A stretch of DNA of 64,000 nucleotides from an uncultured Ruminococcus sp. (GTDB lineage: Bacteria > Bacillota > Clostridia > UBA1212): contig CADAZX010000002.1 in the NCBI GenBank assembly GCA_902792515.1, forward strand, positions 16,414 through 80,413, written 5' to 3'. Below the pieces are notes generated by a model. The model made no database searches. It was not told the origin of the DNA and worked only from the letters and a program-made list of their open reading frames with translations. Position 1 is the stretch's first letter, and each line of letters starts with the position of its first letter. This document shows, piece by piece, positions 1-8,018 of this stretch. The position numbers and the translations under genes are program-made.

Positions 1-868
1 CCTCATCCGGATACGTATTCAAGTTGATCGACCACTTTTTATCGTCGTCAATAACGAGAGCCACACGCTCTATCGTATCTATAAACAGCGCTGTCGGAAG
101 CGTCATGACCGTCGCGAACTCAATTGGAATCAGTTTTTCGTAGTCGGGGAACTCACCTCTTAAAAGACTCGAAACAAGCTTAAAAGTATTGTTGAAGAAC
201 ATTATTTGATTTTCACTGTAGCAAAAACTTATAACGTCGTTGTTCTTGTCAACAACCTTCGCGACATAATCAAGAACCCTAGAAGGGACAACAACGCGGA
301 ATTCCTCTTCAGAGACGCTCGGGAACGACTTGACAGCGAGTTTGAAACCGTCAATAGCGGCGAATTTCAGAAGACCGCCCTTATTTTCAATAAGAACGCC
401 TCTCAGAATCATCTTTGCGCTGTCCTGGCTCGCCGCAAACGCGGTCTGCTTCACGAGATTTCTGAACGTCGGACCTGGCAGATTAACAACTTTATCAAAA
501 TCATTAATGAAATTAACTTTTGGATACTGTTCGCTGCCGATAGTTGAAATCTCGAAATGCGACGCGCCGCTGTTGATATGCAGTCCGTTTCCTGTTGTAG
601 AAGTCTCGACCGTCACGTAGATATCCGGAAGTTTTCTGACAATATCGGAAAAGATACGAGCATTTACCAAAACAGAACCGATTTCCTCAATAATCGCAGC
701 GACCTGGTAGGTAATGCTGATATCGTTGTCGGATCCGGTAAGAATCAGATCTTCGCTGACTTCGATGAGCACGCACTCCAGTGCCGCATAGTTTGACTTT
801 GCGGGAATCGCACGCGATACTATATCCAGCCCTTCTCTCAACAAATCTCTATTGCAAGTGAACTTCAT
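1..868 (-). CDS. dnaN: DNA polymerase III beta subunit (sliding clamp), 3' end outside window
   Basis: The ring-shaped clamp tethers DNA polymerase III to DNA. Reading down from the ATG at 868 the protein starts MKFTCNRDLLREGLDIVSRA and continues with typical clamp features such as the ALECVLIEVSEDLILTGSDN stretch and a domain-2 start near KVVNLPGPTFRNLVKQTAFA. About 289 codons are visible and the frame stays open to the window edge, so the C-terminal third is missing. An AAGGAGGG ribosome binding site lies 5-6 bases before the ATG. It sits downstream of dnaA on the same strand, but dnaA has its own terminator and dnaN has a candidate promoter at 904-932, so the two are probably transcribed separately. 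The family assignment is firm. Confidence 0.95.
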   Translation of the reverse strand, partial: MKFTCNRDLLREGLDIVSRAIPAKSNYAALECVLIEVSEDLILTGSDNDISITYQVAAIIEEIGSVLVNARIFSDIVRKLPDIYVTVETSTTGNGLHINSGASHFEISTIGSEQYPKVNFINDFDKVVNLPGPTFRNLVKQTAFAASQDSAKMILRGVLIENKGGLLKFAAIDGFKLAVKSFPSVSEEEFRVVVPSRVLDYVAKVVDKNNDVISFCYSENQIMFFNNTFKLVSSLLRGEFPDYEKLIPIEFATVMTLPTALFIDTIERVALVIDDDKKWSINLNTYPDE

Positions 869-903
869 AATGCCCTCCTTTTTCTTCGAAAAGAACTGAT
901 GTT

Positions 904-932
904 ATTATACCAAATCTCTGCCGCAAAGTAAA
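904..932 (-). promoter_or_regulatory. Candidate dnaN promoter
   Basis: On the minus strand TTTACT and TATAAT are separated by 17 bases, 36 bases upstream of the dnaN start. The -10 is perfect and the -35 matches 4 of 6. Confidence 0.5.
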
Positions 933-1161
933 GTAAAACAGGGCCCGGAAAAAACGGAAATATCGTCGTTCCGCGATTTTCTTATCCCGAAGGGATAAAT
1001 TATAAAAAAATGAGTCGATAGTTGTTGTTATAGAGACGGTGGGTTTGTGGGTTTCGCATTATTTTCCCTAAAAATCGGGGAACATGGCTGTGGGTAAAAT
1101 GTGGGATTCTTTTGAGTAACCGACAATTGCCGTTCAAAAACGGTGGGTTTCTTTTTTCTGC

Positions 1162-1213
1162 AAAAAAAATGAACCCCGGCGCATCGATTTTTTAGTTTCA
1201 GCAGCGCCGGGGT
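1162..1213 (-). terminator. Rho-independent terminator of dnaA
   Basis: The 10-base arms ACCCCGGCGC (1173-1182) and GCGCCGGGGT (1204-1213) form a strong stem. On the minus strand the stem is followed by eight T residues (plus-strand A tract 1162-1169). It lies 25 bases after the dnaA stop. Confidence 0.85.
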
Positions 1214-1237
1214 CAAGTGGTATTGAATAAGGCAAAA

Positions 1238-2602
1238 TCAGGAAATCATCTTCTTCATTTCATCGATGTAGGATTTGATTTCATCGTCGGTGAGATACCT
1301 GTTTTCTACGTTTTTGCAGCCGTCGAGAACGGAAGTGTGGTTCATTCCGCCGAACTCTTCGGCAATACGCTGATAGGAATATGAGAGAATCGTTCTGCAG
1401 AAGTACATTGCCACGTGTCTTGCGATAACGATCTTTTTTGATTTGTTTCTCGAAAGAATATCTTCGATTTTCACGTCGAAATATCTTGAAACCACGTCTA
1501 AAATAAGATCCGTGTTGACTTCTTTGTATTCGGAAATATTAAGATGGCGGAGCGCTTCGTGAGCAGATTCCATCGTAATTTTCTCGCCGTGCGAAGCCAG
1601 ATGCTTGAACTGCATCAAAATTCCTTCTATTTCACGAACGTTGTTGAGCTCGGATTGAGCGAGAGAGTCGATGATTTCGCTGGAAATATCCATATCCATA
1701 TCATCGCTCTTCTTGAGCATGATCGCGTACCTGACCTCGTAATTGGGCGCGGTAATGGATGTTGTGAAGCCGTTCTCAAAGCGAGTCTTAAGCCTGTCGG
1801 CAAGCGCGTTGATCTCTGAAATTCTACAGTCGCTCGAAATAACGATCTGCTTGTCGTGCACGTAAAGATCGTTGAAGGTGTTGAAAAACTCCTCCTGGGT
1901 GCCTGCGCGGTTTGCGATAAACTGGATGTCGTCGATTAAGAGAACGTCGACGGAACGGTATTTCTGACGGAAATCCTCCATCCTGTTGTTTTGAATGGAA
2001 GTAATATAGTCTATTGTAAAAGTCTCGGTTGTGACGTAAAGAACGCGCATAGCGGGATTTCTGCGGATAATCTCGTTGCCGATCGCGTGCAGAAGGTGCG
2101 TCTTACCGAGTCCGGAGTTTGCGTATATAAAGAACGGGTTGTATTTTGTGCCGGGGTTTTCGGAAATATTAGTCGCGACGGAATACGCCTGACGGCAGTT
2201 GTCGCCGACGACAAAATTCTCGAACGTGTATTTCGAAATAAGGTTCGACTCGAAAGGCTGCTCCTTTTTGAAGCTGATTTCAGATGAAAAAGAACCTTTT
2301 TCTGCAGACTTTTTTTCCTCGCCGGAAATGAGATTATCTATCTCAGCCTTGTCAGACGAGAAAATGATTGTACACTCATGGCCGATAATCTCGGTAAAAA
2401 CCGCAGAAACCGAGTCATAGCGTTTTGCGAAAAACTTCTCCGCGATAGAATTCTCGCAATAAACAACAATAGTCTCGTCGTCAAAATACGCGAGAGAAGA
2501 AGGTTCTACGTATGTATTGAAAAAAATGCCTGAACCGAGAACTGTCCGGTATTCAGTCTTAAACTTATCCCAAAGCACTTGCCGTGCCTCTGCGAAACTC
2601 AT
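1238..2602 (-). CDS. dnaA: Chromosomal replication initiator DnaA
   Basis: AAA+ ATPase that binds DnaA boxes and melts oriC. The chosen ATG at 2602 (MSFAEARQVL) is preceded by GGAGG at 4-5 bases and gives 454 residues, a normal length; the frame is open 30 codons further upstream but that stretch looks like non-coding sequence. Visible parts are an N-terminal domain I, a charged linker around residues 90-120, a Walker A region ANSGLGKTHLL (about 161-170; the first Gly of GxxGxGKT is Ala), Walker B LLIDDIQFI (about 221) and a C-terminal helix-turn-helix. The recognition signature reads FGGMNHTSVLDGCKN instead of the common FGGRDHTTV(L/I)HA, so two positions next to the base-contacting His-Thr are changed (R to M, D to N). 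The local boxes are also non-canonical, which suggests co-evolution. Confidence 0.95.
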   Translation of the reverse strand: MSFAEARQVLWDKFKTEYRTVLGSGIFFNTYVEPSSLAYFDDETIVVYCENSIAEKFFAKRYDSVSAVFTEIIGHECTIIFSSDKAEIDNLISGEEKKSAEKGSFSSEISFKKEQPFESNLISKYTFENFVVGDNCRQAYSVATNISENPGTKYNPFFIYANSGLGKTHLLHAIGNEIIRRNPAMRVLYVTTETFTIDYITSIQNNRMEDFRQKYRSVDVLLIDDIQFIANRAGTQEEFFNTFNDLYVHDKQIVISSDCRISEINALADRLKTRFENGFTTSITAPNYEVRYAIMLKKSDDMDMDISSEIIDSLAQSELNNVREIEGILMQFKHLASHGEKITMESAHEALRHLNISEYKEVNTDLILDVVSRYFDVKIEDILSRNKSKKIVIARHVAMYFCRTILSYSYQRIAEEFGGMNHTSVLDGCKNVENRYLTDDEIKSYIDEMKKMIS

Positions 2603-2727
2603 ATTTCCTCCGTATATACTGACGGGATGTCCTGCAAGGGCGAAAAAAAGTAAAAGCACTCGAATAGTGCCTGCGGACATTCCGGTAGTCATAATCTTTC
2701 TTCATCTTCAGTAAGAGCGGTTTTGTG

Positions 2728-2756
2728 ATTGTATCAAAAAGATTTTTGCTTTGCAA
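2728..2756 (-). promoter_or_regulatory. dnaA: Candidate dnaA promoter
   Basis: On the minus strand TTGCAA and TACAAT are 17 bases apart, about 125 bases upstream of the dnaA ATG. Confidence 0.55.
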
Positions 2757-2971
2757 CAGATTTTTAACTAAAAAAACACGGGATATAACAAGAATAAACA
2801 GGCCAAAACACAAGATGTAGATAATGAACCAACCGTAAAACCCACAAATTGTGGAAAAATAGATTGATTTAAAAATTGAACAGCTTAGTAAAATGTTCGC
2901 AAATCCCGTAGCAGAAGAGAGAATTAAATAAAGTATAGCCGAAATAAGCGTAGAAGAAGCAGAGAAAACTG

Positions 2972-3000
2972 TTGTCTGAAAATGAAGAAAATAGTATAAT
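2972..3000 (+). promoter_or_regulatory. Promoter of the DUF402-thyA-folA operon
   Basis: TTGTCT and a perfect TATAAT are separated by 17 bases, 33 bases before the GTG start. Confidence 0.6.
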
Positions 3001-3033
3001 CAATGTTACAAAGTTTCTTTCGGGAGAGATGAC

Positions 3034-3534
3034 GTGGCTGATTATGTTATTGTACGGAAGAGGATTATTCCGGATGAGGAAACGGAGTTAAAGAATGACG
3101 AGATAATCTGTGCCGACTATGAACGGAGGTGCATCGTAACCAGATGGTTGCCGATCAAGCCGAGAAAAGATATCGGCTGGGGTTTCTCAGTTTATTATTT
3201 TGAAAGAAAATTGAAAATAAGTGCGATTTTTGACTGTAAAGGTGAATTTTCTTATATTTATTGCGATATTATTAGCAGTATTTTAAGAAACAACAGGCTG
3301 ATAGTCACAGATCTTCTTGTTGATGTGACCAGGGATCGCGAAGGGAACGTCAAAGTACTTGATGAAGACGAACTTCAATACGCAATCAGCCGGGGACTTA
3401 TATCCGGCGAAGACGCAAAAACCGCATTAGAAGGAGTAAGAACGGCAGTTGAACTGCTCGAAGATCCGGAGTTCTTTCCCGGAAAAGAACTCGGACTGAT
3501 TATAGAACCACCGGAAGGGTTCAAAAGAGATTAA
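3034..3534 (+). CDS. DUF402 domain protein
   Basis: A 166-residue soluble protein that starts at GTG after GGGAGAG. The middle contains the pattern ISAIFDCKGEFSYIYCDI, which resembles the beta-barrel core of DUF402 proteins (characterised members are nucleoside tri/diphosphate phosphatases; related domains occur in FAU-1). The conserved Tyr-Cys-Asp-Ile and the later acidic LLVDVTRDREGNVKVLDEDEL stretch, which ends in a residue pattern typical of the C-terminal part of the family, support the call. It is first in an operon with thyA, folA and a thioesterase, so a role in nucleotide hygiene fits, but substrate is not readable from sequence. Confidence 0.7.
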   Translation: MADYVIVRKRIIPDEETELKNDEIICADYERRCIVTRWLPIKPRKDIGWGFSVYYFERKLKISAIFDCKGEFSYIYCDIISSILRNNRLIVTDLLVDVTRDREGNVKVLDEDELQYAISRGLISGEDAKTALEGVRTAVELLEDPEFFPGKELGLIIEPPEGFKRD

Positions 3535-3553
3535 ACAACTACAGGAGATTGTT

Positions 3554-4384
3554 ATGGGATCGGCAGACGTTGCATTTATTAACACATGTAAAGATATTCT
3601 TGAGAACGGTCATTGGGTAAAAGATGAGACAGTGAGACCAAAGTGGCCTGACGGTACACCTGCGTATACAAAGAAGGTTTTCTGCGTAGTTAACCGGTAC
3701 GATTTATCAAAAGAGTTCCCTCTTATCACGCTGAGACCGATTTCCCTGAGGCTTGCGGTGGATGAGATTCTTTGGATCTATCAGAAAAAATCCAACAACG
3801 TTCACGATCTCGGAAGCCACATTTGGGACAGCTGGGCCGATGAAAACGGTACGATCGGAAAGGCTTACGGTTATCAGGCGGGAATCAAGCACCGCTATAA
3901 AGAAGGTTGGTTCGATATGGTTGACAAAGTGCTCTACGATCTGAAGCACAACCCCTGCAGCCGCAGAATTATGACAAATCTGTATAATTTCGCGGACTTG
4001 AGCGAAATGGCGCTATATCCTTGCGCGTACAGTATGACTTTTAACGTTACCGACGGAAAACTGTGTGCTATTCTTAATCAGCGTTCGCAGGATATGCTTG
4101 CCGCAAACGGGTGGAACGTCGCTCAATACGCTGCTTTGGTGATGATGATAGCACAAGTCAGCGGACTTGAACCGGGAGAGTTTGTTCACGTAATTGCAGA
4201 CTGCCATATTTACGACCGGCATATCCCGATCGTTGAAGAGCTGATAAAGCGCCCCGCGTTTGATTCACCGACGGTTAAACTCGATCCGACGGTTACGGAC
4301 TTTTACAAGTTCACTCCCGACAGCTTTACGGTAGAGAATTACAAGCACGGCGACAAGATCGGGAAATTCGAGGTCGCGATTTGA
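3554..4384 (+). CDS. thyA: Thymidylate synthase
   Basis: Converts dUMP plus methylene-THF to dTMP plus DHF. The 276-residue protein has the key folate-dependent TS blocks: SRRIMTNLYN (phosphate-binding arginines), the nucleophile in LYPCAYSMTF, NQRSQDMLAANGWNVAQYA (dUMP-binding Gln/Arg/Ser/Asp and Asn) and ADCHIYDRHIP (His-x-Tyr). The active-site PCH of the best-known enzymes is PCA here and PFN is WNV; I recall the same variants in a clade of clostridial enzymes, so I do not regard them as loss of function. GGAGATT lies 5-7 bases before the ATG. Its neighbour folA regenerates THF from the DHF it produces. Confidence 0.93.
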   Translation: MGSADVAFINTCKDILENGHWVKDETVRPKWPDGTPAYTKKVFCVVNRYDLSKEFPLITLRPISLRLAVDEILWIYQKKSNNVHDLGSHIWDSWADENGTIGKAYGYQAGIKHRYKEGWFDMVDKVLYDLKHNPCSRRIMTNLYNFADLSEMALYPCAYSMTFNVTDGKLCAILNQRSQDMLAANGWNVAQYAALVMMIAQVSGLEPGEFVHVIADCHIYDRHIPIVEELIKRPAFDSPTVKLDPTVTDFYKFTPDSFTVENYKHGDKIGKFEVAI

Positions 4385-4406
4385 ATTGTCAACACGGTGA
4401 GAGAGT

Positions 4407-4919
4407 ATGAAACTGATTGTTGCGGTAGATAATGAGTGGGGAATCGGGTTTAAAGGCGATCTCCTGGCGAGAGTACGCGGTGATCTCAGGAACTTCGCGT
4501 CTTTAACAAAGGGAAAAGTGGTTATATACGGTTCAAAAACGCTTGAGACATTTCCGGAACACAAAATATTGAAGAACAGAGTAAATATCGTGCTATCGAG
4601 AAGGAATAATCTTGAAGCAGACGGCGCTCTGGTTGCCGGATCCGTCGACGAAGCCCTGGCCCTCGCAGGAAAATATGATACCGACGATGTTTTTGTCATA
4701 GGCGGCCAGAGTGTTTATACGCAGTTTCTTGAGTATTGTGACTGCTGTTTTGTTACAAAGTTTATCAGCTCTTTTGAAAAAGACACGTTTTTCCCTGATT
4801 TAGACGCCTCAGAAGAGTGGCAGCTTGCTTACAGAAGTTCGGTACATATCTCAGACCCTGAAACCGACTCCGTCGAAGGAATGAAATACTTCTTCACCAA
4901 ATATAGGAGAGTCAAATGA
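4407..4919 (+). CDS. folA: Dihydrofolate reductase
   Basis: NADPH-dependent reduction of DHF to THF, recycling the cofactor consumed by thyA just upstream (22-base gap). The 170-residue protein has the N-terminal MKLIVAVDNEWGIGFKGDLL (substrate loop; the usual Pro-Trp of NxLPW is replaced, L-A-R-V here), KGKVVIYGSKTLETFP (cofactor helix, normally GRxTxE) and FVIGGQSVYTQFL (IGG motif). The acidic active-site residue in the usual LPxDL region reads VRGDL. It overlaps the next gene by four bases. Confidence 0.9.
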   Translation: MKLIVAVDNEWGIGFKGDLLARVRGDLRNFASLTKGKVVIYGSKTLETFPEHKILKNRVNIVLSRRNNLEADGALVAGSVDEALALAGKYDTDDVFVIGGQSVYTQFLEYCDCCFVTKFISSFEKDTFFPDLDASEEWQLAYRSSVHISDPETDSVEGMKYFFTKYRRVK

Positions 4920-5368
4920 AGCCGAAAAGAGTAGAAGATTCTTATACAGAGCAGGTTCAGGTGCTCGGTCTTGCGAATATGAACGGAAACGACAGACTGT
5001 TCGGAGGGACACTCATGTCCTGGATTGACATCGTCGCTGCGGTTGTCGCGAGAAGACATTCAAACAGGAATGTTACTACAGCAAGTGTTTCCGAACTGAC
5101 TTTTAAGGCACCCGCGTTTGCGAACGACACTCTTCTTCTTTGCGGCCACATTACTTACGCCGGCCGTACATCGATGGAAATCTGCGTCGAATCGTATGTT
5201 GAAGAGCTTAACGGAGCAAGAAAGCTGATTAATACCGCATATTTGACCATGGTGGCTCTGGACGAAAACGGAACGCCATGCACTGTACCGCCGCTTTTGA
5301 TCGAGACAGAAAAGCAGAGACTTGAATATGAAGCCGCAATCGAACGGCGAAATAAAAGAAACAAATAA
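4916..5368 (+). CDS. Hotdog-fold acyl-CoA thioesterase
   Basis: A 150-residue protein of the YkhA/YciA-type acyl-CoA hydrolase family. The motif MNGNDRLFGGTLMSWIDIVA (residues about 22-41) corresponds to the GxLFGGxLLxWID core that shapes the active site, followed by the central strand TTASVSELTFKAPA. Such enzymes hydrolyse medium/long-chain acyl-CoA in the cytosol. It overlaps folA by ATGA and is last in the operon; the bidirectional hairpin at 5377-5410 follows directly. The functional link to folate metabolism is unclear. Confidence 0.85.
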   Translation: MKPKRVEDSYTEQVQVLGLANMNGNDRLFGGTLMSWIDIVAAVVARRHSNRNVTTASVSELTFKAPAFANDTLLLCGHITYAGRTSMEICVESYVEELNGARKLINTAYLTMVALDENGTPCTVPPLLIETEKQRLEYEAAIERRNKRNK

Positions 5369-5376
5369 AGAAAAAG

Positions 5377-5410
5377 CCGCGGATTCACGACGAACCCGCG
5401 GTTTTGTTTT
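5377..5410. terminator. Shared terminator between convergent operons
   Basis: CCGCGG (5377-5382) and CCGCGG (5396-5401) pair as a hairpin, with TTTTGTTTT on the plus side and an A-rich tract on the left, so it can serve both the thioesterase (plus) and galM (minus). Confidence 0.75.
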
Positions 5411-5413
5411 AGT

Positions 5414-6529
5414 TTAAGAAATTGTAGAAAAAGAATAGATTGTCTTGCTTTGATACGGGATATCAGGTTTTAGTGTGACCGGAGGAAATGCCGGTTTATT
5501 TACTGCGTCCGGGAACAACTGTGTTTCTAAACAGAATCCATACCTATAGTTGTAATGCGCGCCGTCCTTTCCTGTCGAATCCTTCATAAAATTACCTGTA
5601 TATAACTGCATACATGGGAGAGAGGTTTGGGCTGCCAGACATATTCCCGATTCAGTGCTGTAAGCGTATGCTACCGGCTTCAACCCCGGAACAAGGTGAA
5701 TACGGTGCAAACATTCATCCGTAGTGCGTTCTGTAAGGGGGTTGTTTTCCCCGGGAACGTCAAATACGTAGTTAATATCGTATCCGCCGGCAAGAGCCAA
5801 CTGTTCGTCAGGTTGATCTATGTCCAAACCGATACTCTTGAATGATGAGAAATCGAACGGAGTACCCGAAATGTCACGGATTTCGCCTGTAGGAGTGAAA
5901 TCGTCACCGAGCGGCGTTATGTGGCGGGAATTAAGTTTCAGATACGTATTATAAATATTTGAGTCACTGTCTTGTCCGTTTAGGTTGAAATACGAGTGGT
6001 TTGTGACATTGAATAAGGTTGTTTTGTCTGTTTCGGCGCAGTAGTCAATACTCAGGCTTGAATCATCGGTAAACGTGTATTTTATTGAGAAGGTCACGGA
6101 TCCCGGATAGCCTTCTTCGCCGTCAGCAGAAACGCCTGAAAAAATAACAGACTGACAATCATTTTCCGGGATGGTGGCAGAGAGAACTTTTTTGTCAAAT
6201 CCGGTTTTTCCGCCATGGAGTGAAACGCCATTGTTATTGTCGTACAACGTATAGTCTTTACCTTCGAGAGAAAACCGGCAGCCTGAAATCCTGTTTGCAA
6301 CACGCCCGATAAACGCGCCAAAATAGGTGTCGGATGCAACGTATGAAGCTATGTCGTCAAAACCGAGAACAACATCCCTTAGCTCGCCGTGTTTGTCTAG
6401 GACGTTGATCTTGTGAATTATCGCGCCGAAATTTAGCAGCTCGACGGATTCGTTTTTGCGGTTTTTCAGAGTGTAGGAATACACCGGAATACCGTCTTTT
6501 GTGTAGTCAAAAAGCCTGATTAAAACCAT
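5414..6529 (-). CDS. galM: Aldose 1-epimerase (galactose mutarotase)
   Basis: Interconverts alpha and beta anomers of aldohexoses. The protein has NFGAIIHKINVLDKHG near the N-terminus, FIGRVANRISGCRF (the conserved GRxANRI), LHGGKTGFDKKVL, the catalytic-His block NVTNHSYFNLNG and the substrate-binding EPxYDINY-like GGYDINYVFD; the distal CLETQLFPDAVN contains the catalytic Glu. Start is set at the ATG 6529 (371 residues) rather than an upstream GTG at 6538. A parS-like site lies 23-38 bases upstream. It is single on the minus strand, after tldE. Confidence 0.9.
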   Translation of the reverse strand: MVLIRLFDYTKDGIPVYSYTLKNRKNESVELLNFGAIIHKINVLDKHGELRDVVLGFDDIASYVASDTYFGAFIGRVANRISGCRFSLEGKDYTLYDNNNGVSLHGGKTGFDKKVLSATIPENDCQSVIFSGVSADGEEGYPGSVTFSIKYTFTDDSSLSIDYCAETDKTTLFNVTNHSYFNLNGQDSDSNIYNTYLKLNSRHITPLGDDFTPTGEIRDISGTPFDFSSFKSIGLDIDQPDEQLALAGGYDINYVFDVPGENNPLTERTTDECLHRIHLVPGLKPVAYAYSTESGICLAAQTSLPCMQLYTGNFMKDSTGKDGAHYNYRYGFCLETQLFPDAVNKPAFPPVTLKPDIPYQSKTIYSFSTIS

Positions 6530-6548
6530 AAAAATCACCGTTTTTCAA

Positions 6549-6570
6549 AATTGTTCCACGTGGAACAATT
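6549..6570. promoter_or_regulatory. parS: parS centromere site 1
   Basis: The 16-mer TGTTCCACGTGGAACA (6552-6567) is a perfect palindrome and matches the ParB-binding consensus TGTTYCACGTGRAACA; the palindrome extends by three bases on each side. It sits in the galM-tldE gap. An identical 22-mer occurs at 10226-10247. Confidence 0.92.
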
Positions 6571-6600
6571 CGTTTTTTGCCTATAAATAGGTAAAAAACG
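6571..6600. repeat. Companion palindrome next to parS 1
   Basis: Directly after the parS palindrome comes a 30-base near-palindrome with arms CGTTTTTT and AAAAAACG around GCCTATAAATAGGT. A related palindrome follows the second parS site in the same position (10250-10275). The stems are AT-rich and lack a terminator-type T tail. Confidence 0.6.
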
Positions 6601-6629
6601 CAATTCAAGTTTTTCAAAATCCCGTGTTT

Positions 6630-7985
6630 TTACTTTCCGGAAATCGTGATATTTCCAAATGATACATAGGGAAGTACAGCACCGCCGTTTTCAACGGTTT
6701 CTTTGGATATGTCTATGATGTTGAACAGCAGATCCGCGAGATTGCCGGAGATCATAGTTTCCGAAAGTGCTGCTGTAATTTTACCATCTTCAATTAGAAA
6801 GCTGTTCTTGGCCACCCCGGAGAAATCACCGTTAATTGAAGGTTCGCCGCCGGAAAAACGCCCTACAAAGATTCCGCGTTTGATTGAGGAAATCATTTCG
6901 TCCAGGGGTTTGTCTCCCGGGGCAACTATAATGGCGCCGGAACTGTTCGGAGCACGGTCGTACCCGGTTTTGTTTGCGGTGTATGCAGAGATCGTGAACC
7001 CGGTAAGAACACCGGCCTTGATCAAGTCGTAATCCTTTGAACGGAAGCCCTCGAAGGAGTATGCTTCGTTATGGACGATTCGTTCGTCCGAGGGGTTAAA
7101 CGACACCGTGAGGCGGGAATCTGCGACTTGCTTGCCGATTTTATCGAGCCAAATCGACGTTTTGTTGATAATAGATGAGTCGGAGGTGAAGTTTCCGATA
7201 GCACTGAATAGCAGGTCTGCCAAAAGGGCGGGCGGCGCAAGGAGGGTGCCTGTGAATTTGCCGTCAAATGTTTTTGTGTAGATCTGACGTTGAGTTTCAT
7301 CGAGAACGGCGGCAATTCGGCCCTTTTTTATAAACGGGGTATCCAGATTGTTCTCCGAAAGTCCTTCTACTACAAAAGAAGACGCGTTATCGCCCTCATG
7401 ACCCGAAAACATTATTTCGAAATCATAATTTCCGCCAATTGTGGCAAACTCTGTTCCGGAGGAGTTGACGTAAACGCTGCACCAGCCTGAGTGGCTTGTA
7501 ATGGCCTGCTCCATCATAATCAGAGGATAGTCTGCTTTTACGGTATCGATAAATTCCCTGAACCGTTCAAACAGGCGGTCGTTGTTCCCGTCAACCGCTC
7601 CGCCGATAAATACGGCAGGGTTCTCTTTTGGCGCCACCTGCCAATCCGGGTCCGGCGCAGCTGCGTTTGCCGATGCGATTGCAGTCTTTACCGCCTCGTC
7701 AAGGCTGCTTTCCTCAAAACTGTTCAGGTTTACGGTTCCTTTTTTGTCGCCGACGAAGACTGTGAGAGAGAGGCTGTCGGAAAACTGGGTTCTGAAAAGA
7801 CTGAACTCGCCGCCGTCCACGTTGAATTCGTTGCTGACTGCCTTTGACGCAGAGCAGATATAACGTGTCGCACCGGCTTTTACGAGACCGTCGACACATT
7901 TGCTGAGGACTTCGCGCAAATAAGTGATGGTATCGCGGTGCTCTTTATTCTCAATTTGATCGAACGTAATAGTTTTATAAAGCAT
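6630..7985 (-). CDS. tldE: TldE/PmbA-type peptidase subunit
   Basis: A 451-residue member of the TldD/PmbA family. TldD and TldE form a heterodimeric metalloprotease that degrades unfolded peptides and matures some modified peptides (microcins, in enterobacteria). This copy lacks the HExxxH zinc motif of its partner, as expected for TldE. It shows the family C-terminal pattern GRFSGGEPSINGDFSGVAKN and the ending SETMISGNLADLLFNI. It lies 33 bases after tldD. Start ATG at 7985 is preceded by AGGTGA. Confidence 0.85.
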   Translation of the reverse strand: MLYKTITFDQIENKEHRDTITYLREVLSKCVDGLVKAGATRYICSASKAVSNEFNVDGGEFSLFRTQFSDSLSLTVFVGDKKGTVNLNSFEESSLDEAVKTAIASANAAAPDPDWQVAPKENPAVFIGGAVDGNNDRLFERFREFIDTVKADYPLIMMEQAITSHSGWCSVYVNSSGTEFATIGGNYDFEIMFSGHEGDNASSFVVEGLSENNLDTPFIKKGRIAAVLDETQRQIYTKTFDGKFTGTLLAPPALLADLLFSAIGNFTSDSSIINKTSIWLDKIGKQVADSRLTVSFNPSDERIVHNEAYSFEGFRSKDYDLIKAGVLTGFTISAYTANKTGYDRAPNSSGAIIVAPGDKPLDEMISSIKRGIFVGRFSGGEPSINGDFSGVAKNSFLIEDGKITAALSETMISGNLADLLFNIIDISKETVENGGAVLPYVSFGNITISGK

Positions 7986-8018
7986 AATTTCACCTATAAG
8001 TAGTACAAAATTAGTAGA

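Larger units (their letters stand above)
869..1237. other. oriC-like dnaA-dnaN intergenic region with variant DnaA boxes
   Basis: This gap holds five DnaA-box-like 9-mers: GGTGGGTTT at 1038-1046, TGTGGGTTT at 1046-1054, TGTGGGTAA at 1089-1097, TGTGGGATT at 1100-1108 and GGTGGGTTT at 1142-1150. They differ from the usual TGTGGATAA (complement TTATCCACA) mainly by G for A at position 6 and TT for AA at the end. The first two are adjacent, same orientation, and abut an AT-rich segment at about 985-1035 that could be the unwinding element. A 7-bp stem inverted repeat, TTATCCC/GGGATAA, spans about 980-996. The layout of paired boxes beside an AT-rich tract matches bacterial basal unwinding systems; origin function is inferred. 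Confidence 0.6.
2603..3033. promoter_or_regulatory. dnaA / DUF402 divergent intergenic region
   Basis: This gene-free stretch of 431 bases separates dnaA (minus) from the DUF402 gene (plus). It contains the dnaA promoter, the promoter of the plus-strand operon and two inverted DnaA-box-like 9-mers, AAACCCACA at 2838-2846 and TGTGGAAAA at 2850-2858. These lie about 80 bases upstream of the dnaA promoter and could serve autoregulation or form a second part of a bipartite origin. The segment 2740-3000 is clearly AT-rich. Confidence 0.5.

Noticed and set aside
2603..2692. A 30-codon N-terminal extension of DnaA that looks like a signal peptide
   Set aside because: The internal ATG has a strong RBS and gives the standard DnaA N-terminus.
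3554..4384. Thymidylate synthase with PCA in place of PCH as a sign of inactivity
   Set aside because: I recall the same YPCAYSMTF and NWNV variants in many clostridial enzymes; other catalytic residues are present.
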